Shown: positions 1-5,896, numbered from the stretch's first letter. The stretch: 6,868 nucleotides of DNA from an uncultured Synergistia bacterium (GCA_937888925.1 CALARM010000423.1:1-6868), one strand, 5' to 3'. Notes: a model not told the origin generated them from the sequence alone. Program-made: numbers and translations.

Positions 1-13
1 AACCACAATTAAT

Positions 14-39
14 AATGTTTTTTTATACATAAAAACATT
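14..39. repeat. A/T-rich inverted repeat near the window edge
   Basis: AATGTTTTT (14-22) is the exact reverse complement of AAAAACATT (31-39), giving a perfect 9-bp stem around an 8-nt loop. The stem has a single G-C pair per arm near its base, and no clear T-tract follows on either strand, so it is a poor intrinsic terminator. It could be a weak hairpin or a protein site belonging to a gene left of the window. The symmetry is seen directly; any function is unknown. Confidence 0.4.
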
Positions 40-53
40 CCTTTCATTTTAAT

Positions 54-73
54 CGTGACGCGTCACGCGTGAC
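54..73. repeat. Heptanucleotide repeat (CGTGACG/CGTCACG units)
   Basis: Three consecutive period-7 units, CGTGACG, CGTCACG and CGTGAC, contain the 12-bp palindrome GTGACGCGTCAC. The same palindrome occurs inside the GspK-like gene near 4458-4483, and related units lie at 831, 4576 and 6849. The G+C-rich block stands out from its A/T-rich surroundings. It looks like a short dispersed tandem repeat comparable in form to the heptanucleotide STRR sequences known from cyanobacteria. No function is evident. Confidence 0.75.
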
Positions 74-93
74 AGGAGGAACAGTTTTTCTGA

Positions 94-114
94 TTACTGT
101 TCACTGCTCACTGT
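94..114. repeat. Second heptanucleotide repeat type (TCACTGT-like units)
   Basis: Three period-7 units follow one another: TTACTGT, TCACTGC and TCACTGT. The sequence differs from the GCGTCAC family but has the same unit length, and it begins only 20 bases after that repeat ends. The first unit can also pair with GAACAGT at 79-85 (ACTGTTC at 96-102) as a 7-bp hairpin. It lies just upstream of the putative ECF promoter. Confidence 0.6.
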
Positions 115-124
115 AATATATTCC

Positions 125-154
125 CCTGTTAACTTTTATTTCCTCTTATACGTC
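125..154 (+). promoter_or_regulatory. Putative ECF-sigma promoter of the sigma/anti-sigma operon
   Basis: CCTGTTAAC (125-133) is followed after exactly 17 bases by CGTC (151-154). ECF promoters recognised by Bacillus SigW/SigM-like factors have an AAC-containing -35 (TGAAAC) and a CGTC or CGTA -10 spaced 16-17 bases apart, so the architecture fits. The identical string with identical spacing precedes the pseudopilin operon on the minus strand (5845 down to 5816). A transcript would start near 160 and carry a leader of about 120 bases. A perfect palindrome CTATAATTATAG (154-165) overlaps the downstream edge. Autoregulation by the adjacent sigma factor is inferred. Confidence 0.65.
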
Positions 155-267
155 TATAATTATAGTAATTTAAACTTAAATATGATAAAATTTCTGAAAG
201 TAAAATGTTCTGTTATAAATTTTGCATATAACACATGTTCTTTAAATTTTCACCAAAGTTCTCAGAC

Positions 268-272
268 AAAGG
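268..272 (+). promoter_or_regulatory. Ribosome binding site deciding the sigma-factor start
   Basis: AAAGG lies seven bases before the ATG at 280. The ATG at 235 in the same frame has no purine-rich stretch in front of it. The 15 residues between the two have no counterpart in typical ECF factors. The start at 280 is therefore preferred. Confidence 0.5.
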
Positions 273-279
273 CTTTCAG

Positions 280-819
280 ATGATAACAGATGTACAGAAT
301 GACGAATTCAATGATGAATATCTTATAAAAGAGTTTCATCAGGGAAAATCAGATAATTTTTCTATTCTTTTTCAGAGACATTATGTTATGATTTTTAATC
401 TGTCTCTTCGTATGCTCGGCAATTACGAAGAAGCAGAAGATGTAACACAGGACGTATTTATAAAAGCTTATGAAAATCTGAATAAATTCAAGGGTCAGTC
501 AAGTTTTAAAACATGGATTTATAAAATAGGAAGTACTACCTGTATAGATGTTATAAGAAAGAAAAAATCTCTCTGGAATTATCTGTTAAAAATTACTGAA
601 ATAAAACAAGTGCAACCGGAATCTGAAGATAAGGGATGGGTTCAGGATGTGCTAAACACACTTCCCGAACGGAAGAGATTACTGTTAATAATGAAATATA
701 TACAGGATTTTTCAAATAAAGAAATAGCAGAAATACTGAATTCTACCGAAGGAAGTATTAAGGTGCAGATCTGCAGAGCAAGAGAAAATTTCAAAGAAAA
801 AGCAAAAAAATATTTATAA
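280..819 (+). CDS. ECF-family RNA polymerase sigma factor (sigma-70 family)
   Basis: This 179-residue cytoplasmic protein should direct RNA polymerase to a specific set of promoters. Counting from the ATG at 280, region 2 covers roughly residues 28-96. It includes the motif AEDVTQDVFIKAYENL and, after it, FKTWIYKIGSTTCIDVIRKK, the core-binding and -10-recognition segments. A linker follows, then region 4 (about 123-177), opening with LPERKR and containing the helix-turn-helix SNKEIAEILNSTEGSIKVQI and RARENFK, which contacts the -35. There is no region 1 or 3, and the length is normal for the group. An in-frame ATG at 235 would add 15 residues but lacks a ribosome binding site. The membrane anti-sigma gene follows after 58 bases, the usual pairing. 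The ECF-type sequence upstream at 125-154 suggests autoregulation. The family is clear; the exact ECF subgroup and regulon are not. Confidence 0.95.
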   Translation: MITDVQNDEFNDEYLIKEFHQGKSDNFSILFQRHYVMIFNLSLRMLGNYEEAEDVTQDVFIKAYENLNKFKGQSSFKTWIYKIGSTTCIDVIRKKKSLWNYLLKITEIKQVQPESEDKGWVQDVLNTLPERKRLLLIMKYIQDFSNKEIAEILNSTEGSIKVQICRARENFKEKAKKYL

Positions 820-830
820 GTTCTTTTCCA

Positions 831-851
831 GCGTCACGCGTCACACATCAC
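831..851. repeat. Heptanucleotide repeat between sigma and anti-sigma genes
   Basis: Three period-7 units, GCGTCAC, GCGTCAC and the degenerate ACATCAC, fill the short gap between the sigma stop codon (817-819) and the ribosome binding site of the anti-sigma gene. The first two units match the family seen at 54 and 4457. If transcribed, they sit within the operon mRNA just before the second cistron. Confidence 0.7.
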
Positions 852-863
852 ATTTCCGATAAA

Positions 864-871
864 AGAAGGTG
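864..871 (+). promoter_or_regulatory. Ribosome binding site pointing to a TTG start
   Basis: AGAAGGTG matches the ideal AGGAGGTG at seven of eight bases and ends six bases before the TTG at 878. The alternative GTG start at 869 lies inside this site and has no site of its own. The TTG start also gives an N-terminus beginning Met-Asp-Cys, typical of zinc-binding anti-sigma domains. Confidence 0.65.
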
Positions 872-877
872 GGTCTA

Positions 878-1987
878 TTGGATTGTAACAGGTTCATAAA
901 AAAAATCCATGATTCTGCAGAAGAAGATAAAAATAATGAAATAATGTCCCATTTAAATCAGTGTTCTCTATGCAAAGAAGAATACAGACTCCTGGAAAAC
1001 TCTGTAGAAGCACTGAAAAGAGTAGAAACAATAATACCTCGTGCAGACAAAATATGGGGAGAAATCAGCAGAAAAATTTCAGAGAGAAGAAAAAAACCTT
1101 CATTTATAGTTTCGCTTTATTATATGCCACAGGCCATATTGATACCTGCATGTATTATCCTCATAATATTTGCAGGAATATTTCTGAGAAATATAAAAAA
1201 AGAATATACTGCAAAGGGCGAAATAAAAGAGATATACCGTCTTATGTCAGACAATAATTATACGGCTTCCCTGGAAAAAACCCGGGCTTTGATAAACTCT
1301 CCGGGTAACTCAAAAAATTTACCTGAACTTATGTTTATAGAAGGAAAATGTAACGAAAAGCTCGGTAATGAAAAGGAAGCAGAGAAGATATATAAAGAAG
1401 TGACAGAAAAATTTCCCGGTACAAATTTCGCTGCAGAAGTTCTTTATATGGAAGGACTCGATTATGAAAAGTCCGGTAATCTTTCGGAAGCAGTAAAGAA
1501 TTATTCTTATATAATAGATAATTATATATATAAAAAGTTATGGTTCTTTGAAGATATGGCATTAAGGCTGAAAACATGTGAAACAATACTGGCAGAAGAA
1601 GAAATGCTGTTTACAATGAGAGGAGATAATAAACAGGCTCAGAGCCATCAGGAAAATCTAAGAAAAATATCTGATATAATCGAAAAATCTTTTCCCGATA
1701 AAAAAGAAGAAATCGCAATAAGAGGAGCTGAATTGTTTATAGAAAAAAAGGAATTCCAGAAATCACTGGAAATAGCAGAAAATCTCATCAATCATAAAGA
1801 TGATCACATAAAAATAAGGGGTATACTGATTAAAGGCAAAAGCCTTTACGGCCAGGGAAAATTTCATGAAGCAGCAGAAGAATTTAAAAAAATAATGAGT
1901 GATTACCCATCTGCAGATAAAAATCAAAAAAATAATGCTTTATATTACATGAATAGAATCAATAATTTAAACGATGAACATAAATAA
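878..1987 (+). CDS. Transmembrane zinc-finger anti-sigma factor with extracytoplasmic TPR-like domain
   Basis: This protein of about 369 residues is the likely membrane-bound inhibitor of the ECF sigma factor encoded just upstream. Counted from the TTG at 878, the N-terminal domain carries Cys3 and the motif His25-x3-Cys29-x2-Cys32 (HLNQCSLC), the zinc-binding signature of ZAS/zf-HC2 anti-sigma domains. A basic stretch (about 67-75) precedes one hydrophobic helix (about 83-103, QAILIPACIILIIFAGIFL), predicting the N-terminus inside. The roughly 260-residue remainder would be outside the membrane. It contains TPR-like helical pairs near 149-183 (LMFIEGKCNEKLGNEKEAEKI), 186-216 (LYMEGLDYEKSGNLSEAVKNY) and 314-346 (GILIKGKSLYGQGKFHEAAEEF). 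TPRs bind proteins, so this part may sense an envelope protein; the ligand is unknown. The outer domain is larger than in simple ZAS anti-sigma factors. A GTG start at 869 would add three residues. No terminator is visible before the converging pilin operon. Confidence 0.85.
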   Translation: MDCNRFIKKIHDSAEEDKNNEIMSHLNQCSLCKEEYRLLENSVEALKRVETIIPRADKIWGEISRKISERRKKPSFIVSLYYMPQAILIPACIILIIFAGIFLRNIKKEYTAKGEIKEIYRLMSDNNYTASLEKTRALINSPGNSKNLPELMFIEGKCNEKLGNEKEAEKIYKEVTEKFPGTNFAAEVLYMEGLDYEKSGNLSEAVKNYSYIIDNYIYKKLWFFEDMALRLKTCETILAEEEMLFTMRGDNKQAQSHQENLRKISDIIEKSFPDKKEEIAIRGAELFIEKKEFQKSLEIAENLINHKDDHIKIRGILIKGKSLYGQGKFHEAAEEFKKIMSDYPSADKNQKNNALYYMNRINNLNDEHK

Positions 1988-2009
1988 TTAATAAATTTCA
2001 TCGTGGTAA

Positions 2010-4532
2010 TTAAAGTTCAAACCAGCTTGCAATTCTTATTTTAAAGGAATCGCCCCTGAGAGATGTTATCCTCCCCAGTCCGTTTGTATTATATTTAAAT
2101 ACAACTTTACTCATTTTCTGACCGTGAATATAAATAGAATCATTTCCATGTTGATTACCTGTCATATCCGGATTCTGATAGTCTCCGTCCGAAGTCCTGT
2201 GACAGTTCAATCCTATAACTGTCCCTGTTACATTTACAGCAGGTTTACCTTTTGCCGAGTTGTAATTTTCAATTACAGTCGTTCCTATAGTATTCATAAC
2301 AGCCTGGGAATATGGAGGATGAGATATAGGATTATCATCCTTATCGTAAAGAGTCATAACATTGCCGCTTATTTTAATAGTATAATCGGAAAAATCATAA
2401 TCATTACCATTATATTTAAGTTTGACTCCATTATTAAAACTATAAGTACCTCCACTGTAACTTATGGAGGCAAAATTAAAGGGAGGAGAAGCAGAGGTAA
2501 TTTCCAGAGTATTACCGGCGGTGTCGGTAAATTCCTTATTCAAAGGAATATTCAGTGTTTCTACAGACCCTGGCCTGTACATTGGCCCTATATCCCAGGG
2601 AACTATTTGCAGATCATCACGGGAATAAAGATAACCGTTTATATTATAATACGGTGCCCTTCCGCTGAGCTGCAGTGTGAGATCATCTCCTGAAATTGAA
2701 ACTATATCATTACTTTCCAATCCATGGAGATAAGCGAGTTTTCCTTTTGTAACCATTGAGCCTTCACCTGTAACTTCACCTTCTATTATTATGTGAGAAT
2801 CTGCATATATATTTTTATCATTCAAATCAAGAACAATATCCAGATTAGCTTCCTTACAGAGATTTGTCTTCTCGTCTTTATAGTGGAATTTATAACTCTG
2901 AAGCCTGAAGGCATTATCCTTTACATCTGAAAGATTACAGAAAATATCAATCCCCTCTTTATAGTCATTTACACCCGGTAATGACGGACCTATATAAATA
3001 TCTTCAGTAAGTTTAATATTTGCTGTCATCTGATGAGGATCAGTGCCTGAAATTTTAATATCCATACCAAAGTCATTACTCATTGTATCAGGTGGAAGGA
3101 AAGAGACAAGTCTTTCAGCAGAATTTATCCTGCCAAGACCGGCCTGGGCTTCAAGAAATTCTCTGGCATTTGCCTGGCCTGGAGGAATTCCTTCGGGAGG
3201 GACATAACCTTCCCAGTTATAGGGAGAAACCCTGAATGAAACATTACCATTTATTATATTCACAGGTATATCCACTTTGCCGGGAGCCTGAACAGGTAAG
3301 CCATTTTTTGTTCCTGTTACGGTACAGTTCATAGATACTGTTGCGGTTTTGCCTCTTATTTCATCCCATCCCGGATTTGAAGGAGGGGAAGACAGAGTAG
3401 ATCTAATATCTCTTGTTACACCTTCAACTTCATTAAAAGTAACAGACCCGGTGGCTTCAGTAAAACCTGATACACTATCCCATCCGGAAGTATCTATCCC
3501 ATAATAAGCCGCAGCTTCAACAGGGTCTGACTTTGGAGTAAAGACAGAATTAAAATCAGAATTATTTATAATATCATCAGATGTAAAAGCACTCTGAAGA
3601 ACATTTTTCATTATTTGAGGATCATCTTTTATATAATAAAGATTTGTAAAGCTATAGGTTCCGGGATCTACTTTTATGGATGAGCCATTATGAGCATCTA
3701 CTATTTTAGCAGGATCTATATCTTCAAAATTCAACCTGCCATCAGGGCCGACAAAAGGCTTTATCCTTACATTATTCGGATCTGTACTATCTGGCAGATC
3801 TATATCTCCAACTGCTGAAGCAGTTCCTCCCTTTGTATTAAGAGATCCGTTTTTTCTCTGAATACTCCAGTAATCACTGTCACTATTGGGATAACTCAGG
3901 CCATCCCAGTTTGAATGAATATGGCCGGGAGTATTTATATCACTTCCATATATATTTACATCTCCTGCATCAAAGACTATTTTACCTTCTGAATTTATTG
4001 GATATGGGAAGAGATCGTTTCTGACAAATATAACCTTTAAATATTTTACTCCCTTCCCGTCAAATGTTTCACCTTTACAGATTACTTCTGCCCCGTAAGC
4101 AGGAATAAAACCAGACAGCCTGGTTTCACCTGTAGATGCCCTGTCCAGAGGATTTTTGCCTTTAAGATTATTATAAGACAAATATTCACCTGCACTGGCA
4201 AAAGTAATGGAACCTCTGGCTCCATCAAGTTCTATTGTAATTCTGTCCTGATGATTGATACCCCAGGAAGGATCTATATTTAATTTTGTAAGGGCATATT
4301 CTGCAACTGCTTCAGCAGCTTTCAAGGCTCTCACCTTCTGCTCTATATTACCCATCATATAAAGGTGATTGGTGCTTATAAAAACCATAGACACTGTCAT
4401 CATAGCTATAAGGACTGTAAGTAAAAGGACTGTTACAAGAGCCATACCTTTATGTTCGTGACGCGTCACTCGTGACGCGTCACGGGTTTGCATAATCTGA
4501 TGTAAATTCGGGCAATCTTTCATATATTTCAT
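2010..4532 (-). CDS. Large PilX/GspK/PilK-like minor pseudopilin
   Basis: This 840-residue protein starts at the ATG at 4532, nine bases after AAAAGGAG (4549-4542). A long leader of 29 residues ends in Lys-Gly, with prepilin peptidase cleavage expected after Gly29. MALVTVLLLTVLIAMMTV then starts a hydrophobic helix (about 30-53). Mature position 5 is Thr, not Glu; GspK-type subunits also lack Glu5. The segment RALKAAEAVAEYALTKL (68-84) resembles the conserved Ala-Ala-Glu region of PilX/GspK proteins. Further on are glycine-rich strand motifs such as VNIYGSDINTPGHIHSN (192-208) and a beta-rich stretch at 574-604 reminiscent of polymer-forming beta-solenoid domains. The C-terminus ends IASWFEL, like the SW-x-E ending often seen in PilX-like proteins. 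GspK is usually around 320 residues and PilX around 170, so this one is much enlarged. It is last in the pilin operon, so a pilus-tip or adhesive role is plausible. Residues 17-25 are encoded by a heptanucleotide repeat. Confidence 0.82.
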   Translation of the reverse strand: MKYMKDCPNLHQIMQTRDASRVTRHEHKGMALVTVLLLTVLIAMMTVSMVFISTNHLYMMGNIEQKVRALKAAEAVAEYALTKLNIDPSWGINHQDRITIELDGARGSITFASAGEYLSYNNLKGKNPLDRASTGETRLSGFIPAYGAEVICKGETFDGKGVKYLKVIFVRNDLFPYPINSEGKIVFDAGDVNIYGSDINTPGHIHSNWDGLSYPNSDSDYWSIQRKNGSLNTKGGTASAVGDIDLPDSTDPNNVRIKPFVGPDGRLNFEDIDPAKIVDAHNGSSIKVDPGTYSFTNLYYIKDDPQIMKNVLQSAFTSDDIINNSDFNSVFTPKSDPVEAAAYYGIDTSGWDSVSGFTEATGSVTFNEVEGVTRDIRSTLSSPPSNPGWDEIRGKTATVSMNCTVTGTKNGLPVQAPGKVDIPVNIINGNVSFRVSPYNWEGYVPPEGIPPGQANAREFLEAQAGLGRINSAERLVSFLPPDTMSNDFGMDIKISGTDPHQMTANIKLTEDIYIGPSLPGVNDYKEGIDIFCNLSDVKDNAFRLQSYKFHYKDEKTNLCKEANLDIVLDLNDKNIYADSHIIIEGEVTGEGSMVTKGKLAYLHGLESNDIVSISGDDLTLQLSGRAPYYNINGYLYSRDDLQIVPWDIGPMYRPGSVETLNIPLNKEFTDTAGNTLEITSASPPFNFASISYSGGTYSFNNGVKLKYNGNDYDFSDYTIKISGNVMTLYDKDDNPISHPPYSQAVMNTIGTTVIENYNSAKGKPAVNVTGTVIGLNCHRTSDGDYQNPDMTGNQHGNDSIYIHGQKMSKVVFKYNTNGLGRITSLRGDSFKIRIASWFEL
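4457..4484. repeat. Four-unit heptanucleotide repeat inside the GspK-like leader
   Basis: Four period-7 units, CGTGACG, CGTCACT, CGTGACG and CGTCACG, can also be read as two 14-bp copies, each holding the palindrome GTGACGCGTCAC. On the minus strand the run encodes residues 17-25 of the pilin-like protein (RDASRVTRH), just before the Lys-Gly cleavage site. Its 28 bases are not a multiple of three. It is the only coding copy of this family in the window. Confidence 0.8.
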
Positions 4533-4575
4533 AATAAAACACTCCTTTTCTGGAATTGTATTATTGTAACCTCCG

Positions 4576-4594
4576 GCATCGCGTAACGCGTTAC
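4576..4594. repeat. Diverged heptanucleotide repeat between two pilin genes
   Basis: The units GCATCGC, GTAACGC and the partial GTTAC keep the 7-base period. They include the perfect 12-bp palindrome GTAACGCGTTAC (4583-4594). Compared with GTGACGCGTCAC elsewhere, both arms changed together (G to A and C to T), so symmetry is kept. It lies in the 66-base gap between the GspJ-like stop codon and the GspK-like gene, within the predicted operon mRNA. Confidence 0.6.
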
Positions 4595-4598
4595 AAAA

Positions 4599-5276
4599 CT
4601 AATTTTTCGGCACTACAGATGCCTGTAGTTCAAAGATTTCATTCCCTTTATCACCTGTACCTGAAACAGAATAAATACTTCTATTTGATCCTTTTGCTTC
4701 TTTACTGTATATAATTTTTAAATTTATAATGGATTTATTTTTTGATACGAAAAAGGTATCAATACTGGATGCTACCGGCTTAAATTCCGGTAAAGGATCA
4801 ACGGGAGGAGTTTCGGCAAGTTTATACTTCAAATCAAGATCCAACATAGGTGACGGTAGAGTTCTTTCCTCATTGTAAGATAAATATCTTCTGTAAAGAA
4901 TTTTCTTCTTATTATTCACAGGATCTGCAGAAGAATAATATATTATAGTACCCTGCCAGAGAGGAGTTCCTCCATTGTTTGGATCATATGCAAAATCACT
5001 ATTTTTCAGAGGGCTCTCAAAAGATATATATTCACCTTTCAGATCTAAAACAATAGATTCCTGACTGGATGAAGACAATTCACGTATAAGCCTTTTCAGA
5101 ATAATTTCTCCGTTATTCTGAATATCCGTTCTTGCCCTTCCCATATTCCATGCCTTCATCCCTGCATCAAATATAGTATAAATAGCAATCATAAAAAAAG
5201 AAAAAATAACTACAGTAAGGCTTAATTCCACTACAGTGAAACCTTTTTTATTATTTTTCACAAAAATCTCTCCCAT
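4599..5276 (-). CDS. PilW/PilU/GspJ-like minor pseudopilin
   Basis: This 225-residue protein has a class III signal: a short basic leader ending KNNKKG, cleavage expected between Gly12 and Phe13, then FTVVELSLTVVIFSFFMIAIY. Glu17 is the conserved Glu at mature position 5, needed for N-methylation and assembly of pilin helices. The helix spans about 13-36 and leads into RTDIQNNGEIILKRLIREL (49-67), the amphipathic region typical of GspJ/PilW proteins. The rest should be a beta-rich globular head exposed outside the cytoplasmic membrane. The ATG at 5276 shares one base with the upstream gene's stop codon (TGATG), suggesting translational coupling. A GTG at 5261 is preceded at good distance by GGGAGAG and would leave a leader of only seven residues, so it may be the real start. 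Its middle place in the I-J-K order supports GspJ/PilU rather than a major pilin. Its substrate or pilus system is not shown here. Confidence 0.85.
   Translation of the reverse strand: MGEIFVKNNKKGFTVVELSLTVVIFSFFMIAIYTIFDAGMKAWNMGRARTDIQNNGEIILKRLIRELSSSSQESIVLDLKGEYISFESPLKNSDFAYDPNNGGTPLWQGTIIYYSSADPVNNKKKILYRRYLSYNEERTLPSPMLDLDLKYKLAETPPVDPLPEFKPVASSIDTFFVSKNKSIINLKIIYSKEAKGSNRSIYSVSGTGDKGNEIFELQASVVPKN
5268..5274 (-). promoter_or_regulatory. Internal ribosome binding site suggesting a GTG start for the GspJ-like gene
   Basis: On the minus strand GGGAGAG lies six bases before the GTG at 5261-5259. The ATG at 5276 has no recognisable site, and its upstream bases are A/T-rich. Either the ATG is used by coupling through the TGATG overlap, or this site drives the GTG start. 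Both give a functional prepilin leader. Confidence 0.4.
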
Positions 5277-5770
5277 CAGTGATGCTTAGAAACAATAGTT
5301 TCCAGAAAAATTTTTCTCGGCCCTGATTTCTCTTCTTTCCATGTTACTTCAACCCTTATCTTTTTCAGATTTCTGTCATAATCTTCAAGCCTGAAAAGGT
5401 AAGTGTAATCACCTGTCCCTTTTATCGGCACAGTGCCCTCTGCTTCCACTGTGCATCCCCCTGAATCCCATATATTATATTCCATGTCACGATCCGGTGA
5501 AGTGCCATTCACCAGAAGCTTGCTCTGATTTGATATGATTGAAGACAGGTCAGATCCTTTTATATAATTACCGTCAAGGGATCTTATTAAATTCTGTGCT
5601 TCTGCTATTTTCCTATCGGCAAGTTCAAGGGCTGTAGTTCTGAGTTTTCCCTTTTTAATACCGCTCAGTCCATAGACAAAAACACCGCAGAGAACTACCA
5701 GAATTATACCTGCCAGCCCCAGGGAAACCATCAATTCCGCCAGAGTAAAACCATTTTTCTTACAGTACAT
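5276..5770 (-). CDS. PilV/GspI-like minor pseudopilin
   Basis: This 164-residue protein starts at the ATG at 5770, nine bases after GAGGGGG (5786-5780). The leader is six residues plus Gly7 (MYCKKNG), followed by FTLAELMVSLGLAGIILVVL, with Glu12 at mature position 5. That is a complete prepilin peptidase motif. The membrane helix runs about 8-34. It continues into LRTTALELADRKIAEAQNLI (43-62), which resembles the Ala-x-x-Leu-Ala-x-x-Lys segment of PilV and GspI. The C-terminal half alternates short strands (YLFRLEDYDRNLKKIRVEVTW, then IFLETIVSKHH), as in GspI/PilV heads. It is the first gene of the three-gene operon and lies 47 bases downstream of the putative ECF -10. In T2SS and type IV pili, GspI/PilV nucleates the tip complex with the J and K subunits. 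Assignment to the family is firm; the choice between pilus and secretion system is open. Confidence 0.85.
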   Translation of the reverse strand: MYCKKNGFTLAELMVSLGLAGIILVVLCGVFVYGLSGIKKGKLRTTALELADRKIAEAQNLIRSLDGNYIKGSDLSSIISNQSKLLVNGTSPDRDMEYNIWDSGGCTVEAEGTVPIKGTGDYTYLFRLEDYDRNLKKIRVEVTWKEEKSGPRKIFLETIVSKHH

Positions 5771-5815
5771 TTTCTTCTGCCCCCTCTTTAGCTGATGTTA
5801 TAATCTGTTAACTTG

Positions 5816-5845
5816 GACGTTAAACTCATATACATGGTTAACAGG
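5816..5845 (-). promoter_or_regulatory. Putative ECF-sigma promoter of the pseudopilin operon
   Basis: Read on the minus strand, CCTGTTAAC (5845-5837) is followed after 17 bases by CGTC (5819-5816). All 13 bases and the spacing match the sequence upstream of the ECF sigma gene at 125-154. A start point near 5810 would give a leader of about 40 bases carrying the strong ribosome binding site of the PilV-like gene. The -35 octamer CTGTTAAC also has an inverted copy at 5805-5812, making an 8-bp inverted repeat with a 24-base spacer around the -10. That geometry could bind a second regulator. Control by the sigma factor in this window is inferred. Confidence 0.65.
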
Positions 5846-5854
5846 TATTTTATT

Positions 5855-5882
5855 AAAAAATACAAACCGGTTGGTATCTTTT
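5855..5882 (-). terminator. Palindrome with A and T tracts downstream of tetR-like gene
   Basis: ATACAAACCGGTTGGTAT (5860-5877) is palindromic except for one pair, with an A-run on one side and a T-run on the other. On the minus strand it begins 14 bases after the repressor stop codon and ends in TTTTTT, the form of an intrinsic terminator, though the stem is short and A/T-rich. It would separate the repressor from the pilin operon. Alternatively it is an operator, because its ACC-GGT half-sites resemble those of TetR-family repressors. The sequence does not decide. Confidence 0.45.
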
Positions 5883-5896
5883 TGTTAAAAAAAATA

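Noticed and set aside
79..102. Hairpin GAACAGT/ACTGTTC as a terminator
   Set aside because: The 7-bp stem is A/T-rich and not followed by a T-run; the right arm is explained by the TCACTGT-like heptamer repeat.
155..160. TATAAT as a sigma-A -10 for the sigma operon
   Set aside because: No -35 lies at 16-18 bases; the nearest candidate, TTAACT, gives a 20-base spacer. It is mentioned only as part of the palindrome at the ECF promoter.
235..279. N-terminal 15-residue extension of the sigma factor from the ATG at 235
   Set aside because: There is no ribosome binding site before 235, and the extra residues do not fit the usual ECF N-terminus; the ATG at 280 has AAAGG at good spacing.
961..1257. 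Open frame of 98 codons on the plus strand
   Set aside because: It overlaps the anti-sigma gene in another frame; the product is basic and featureless, and the anti-sigma frame has clear domains.
1335..1586. Open frame of 83 codons on the minus strand
   Set aside because: It is antisense to the TPR-like region of the anti-sigma gene and has no recognisable domain or ribosome binding site.
2124..2693. Open frame of 189 codons on the plus strand
   Set aside because: It lies entirely antisense to the GspK-like gene, its product is a low-complexity Ile-rich string with no motif, and there is no convincing ribosome binding site.
4457..4484. Heptamer runs as a CRISPR array or insertion-sequence ends
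   Set aside because: The units are only 7 bases with no unique spacers, and there is no transposase, cas gene or flanking duplication.
5797..5824. Minus-strand TTTAAC-N16-TATAAC as a sigma-A promoter for the pilin operon
   Set aside because: The -35 is poor, and the overlapping ECF-type sequence has a much better match and an identical copy upstream of the sigma gene.
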